A stretch of 58,213 nt of DNA, taken from Nanobdellati archaeon (GTDB lineage Archaea; B1Sed10-29; JAGVWA01). Below, piece by piece: positions 56,593 to 58,213 of the stretch; the stretch's first letter is position 1, and each line of letters begins with the position of its first letter. Location: contig JAGVWA010000003.1 of NCBI GenBank assembly GCA_018304505.1, forward strand, positions 1-58,213, in the 5' to 3' direction. The notes beneath the pieces are model-generated. The model was not told the origin of the DNA, did not search any database, and was given only the letters and a program-made list of their open reading frames with translations. Made by a program: the position numbers and the translations under genes.

Positions 56593-56738
56593 GCTAATAC
56601 ACCTGTAATACAAGTGTATTTTGTCATATTTATAACTTTGCCCCAGCTTTGCCCGCACCTTGCCCCTGCCAACGCGGCGGGTTGAAATCCACTGAAATCG
56701 TTGAAATCATTATATACCCGCGTGACTTATGCTAAGGC

Positions 56739-57728
56739 ATGCATTTGCGGAAACTCCTGCCTGTGCTTGCGCTGGCTGCGTTTTTATACCTCACATTGCC
56801 CCTGATAGATGGAATCATGCTGGGCGTTGCCCTGGCGTACATCAGCAGGCCTGCCTATGACAAGCTAAAAACCAGTGCCGGCAAGACGTTTACAGCAGCG
56901 GCCTTGATGACCATCATTGTCCTGCTGACGATCGTCATCACGCTCTTCACCGTGTCCAGCATCTCGACCGAGGTGAGGAACCTGGCACAGGTCGACTTCT
57001 TCCAAACACAAGTAGTGCGGGACGCGCAGGTGTTCCTCGACGAGAATCCAGTGCTCTTGAGCTATGTGAATGCAGCAATCCAAAACATAGACAGCGCCAT
57101 ATCAAACAAGCTCACAAACATAATCAATGAGCTCTACACGTACCTTGTCGCCGCCTCGGGGATCTTCTTCACCATGTTCATGGCCATCATCACCGGCTTC
57201 TATGCCCTTAGGGATTACGACAAAATCGAAAACGGGGTCAAAAAACTCGCAGGCAGGGGAGACAAGAAGTTCAACCGGGTGGTACATAATATAGTGCAGC
57301 GCGTCGACGGCATCCTATACTTCATGTTCGTAGGCTCTGGCATTACAGCCATCATTGTCGGCGTTGTCGTGACACTCACACTGTGGCTAATGAACATCCC
57401 ATACGCCGCACTAATAGGAATCCTGTCAGCGATAATTCAATTCTTGCCGCTGATCGGGCCCCCGGTGGTACTGCTGCCCATTGTGGTGTTTTTCTGGGCA
57501 ACCGGCAGCCTGGCAAACGCGGCCATCATGCTCGCCGTCACTATAATATTGTCAACAGTCCCAGACACGTACCTCAAGCCGAAAATCATCAGCTACAAGA
57601 CCACGCTGCACCCGTTTTTCGTCATCATCGCGTTCCTCGGGGGCACATTACTGTTTGGGTTACGCGGCTTTGTCCTAGGCCCAATTATCACAGCCCTGTT
57701 CGTGGCCATTGCTGAAGAACACGAATAG
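56739..57728 (+). CDS. AI-2E family transporter
   Basis: IMLGVALAYISRPAYDKL; PYAALIGILSAIIQFLPLIGPPVVLLP; FLGGTLLFGLRGFVLGPIITAL. Confidence 0.9.
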   Translation: MHLRKLLPVLALAAFLYLTLPLIDGIMLGVALAYISRPAYDKLKTSAGKTFTAAALMTIIVLLTIVITLFTVSSISTEVRNLAQVDFFQTQVVRDAQVFLDENPVLLSYVNAAIQNIDSAISNKLTNIINELYTYLVAASGIFFTMFMAIITGFYALRDYDKIENGVKKLAGRGDKKFNRVVHNIVQRVDGILYFMFVGSGITAIIVGVVVTLTLWLMNIPYAALIGILSAIIQFLPLIGPPVVLLPIVVFFWATGSLANAAIMLAVTIILSTVPDTYLKPKIISYKTTLHPFFVIIAFLGGTLLFGLRGFVLGPIITALFVAIAEEHE

Positions 57729-57771
57729 AAAACCTCAAAAACCTTATAAACACACACTGATTTTGTAAAAC

Positions 57772-58213
57772 ATGGCAGCAGCAAAAGAGCTCCTAGACTG
57801 GATCCGGAAAAACCTTGACCAAGGTAAGGATCCAGACGTGATAATTCAGGAGCTCAAGGACACGGGTTATACTACAGAGCAGGTCATCGAGGCCTTTGAA
57901 CAAGTAACGCAAGAAGAAGGCGTAGAAGAGCCTGCTGCAGCGCCAGAAGAGGCACCGGAAATCGGGTTCGCTGAAGAAATCATTGCAGCAGAACCCCTGC
58001 CCCAAATGCCGCAAGCACAGGCAGGCGGAATGATGCCAAGCCCAATGTCATTTGAGCCGCAGCCCTTTGGCGGCGAAGAAACAACAGCAGGGGAAGGCGC
58101 GTCAACCATGACGTACCTCATCATTGCTGCTGCGGTAATCATCATCGGCGCTGCCTTGTGGTTCTTTTTCCTTCAGCCAAAACCCGCAGAAGTTGGGCCA
58201 ATAATTGAAGAGG
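57772..58213 (+). CDS. Membrane protein, truncated by the window end
   Basis: Open frame MAAAKELLDWIRKNLDQGKDPDVIIQELKDTGY...STMTYLIIAAAVIIIGAALWFFFL. Confidence 0.75.
   Translation, partial: MAAAKELLDWIRKNLDQGKDPDVIIQELKDTGYTTEQVIEAFEQVTQEEGVEEPAAAPEEAPEIGFAEEIIAAEPLPQMPQAQAGGMMPSPMSFEPQPFGGEETTAGEGASTMTYLIIAAAVIIIGAALWFFFLQPKPAEVGPIIEE

Noticed and set aside
1-58213. CRISPR array
   Set aside because: No regularly spaced 24-37 bp repeats with unique spacers seen; repeats found are short tandem duplications.

Overview
This is a 58 kb window of an archaeal chromosome. Two Orc1/Cdc6, both PolD subunits, Hel308, NucS, SecDF, archaeosine TGT, an aCPSF1/FttA-like protein, NAC, SepF and a proteasome beta subunit are present. 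The many small TA-like genes and compact layout suggest a DPANN-type or related euryarchaeal lineage, but I cannot assign taxonomy firmly. Most large ORFs are housekeeping genes. The most unusual observations are: (1) eleven small, mostly non-homologous hypothetical genes, many in tandem operons, whose best start codon is followed immediately by TGG, so the proteins begin Met-Trp ('MW proteins'); (2) a tRNA-Gln(UUG) interrupted by two non-canonical introns, 28 nt in the D-loop and 148 nt in the T-loop at 59/60, each with an hBHBh' splice motif, and no canonical 37/38 intron; (3) a 187-aa mini-intein in the PolD large subunit whose residue before the +1 Cys is Arg instead of Asn/Gln; (4) a recurring GTRGTGTAAGACGS element upstream of orc1 and polD-DP1 that also brackets a divergent toxin-antitoxin pair; (5) an unannotated 47-aa histone-H1-like Lys/Ala repeat protein; (6) repeated short intergenic tandem duplications; (7) paired PIN-domain loci with convergent small partner genes. 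No rRNA or CRISPR array was seen. All product calls come from reading the translations; no database search was run.
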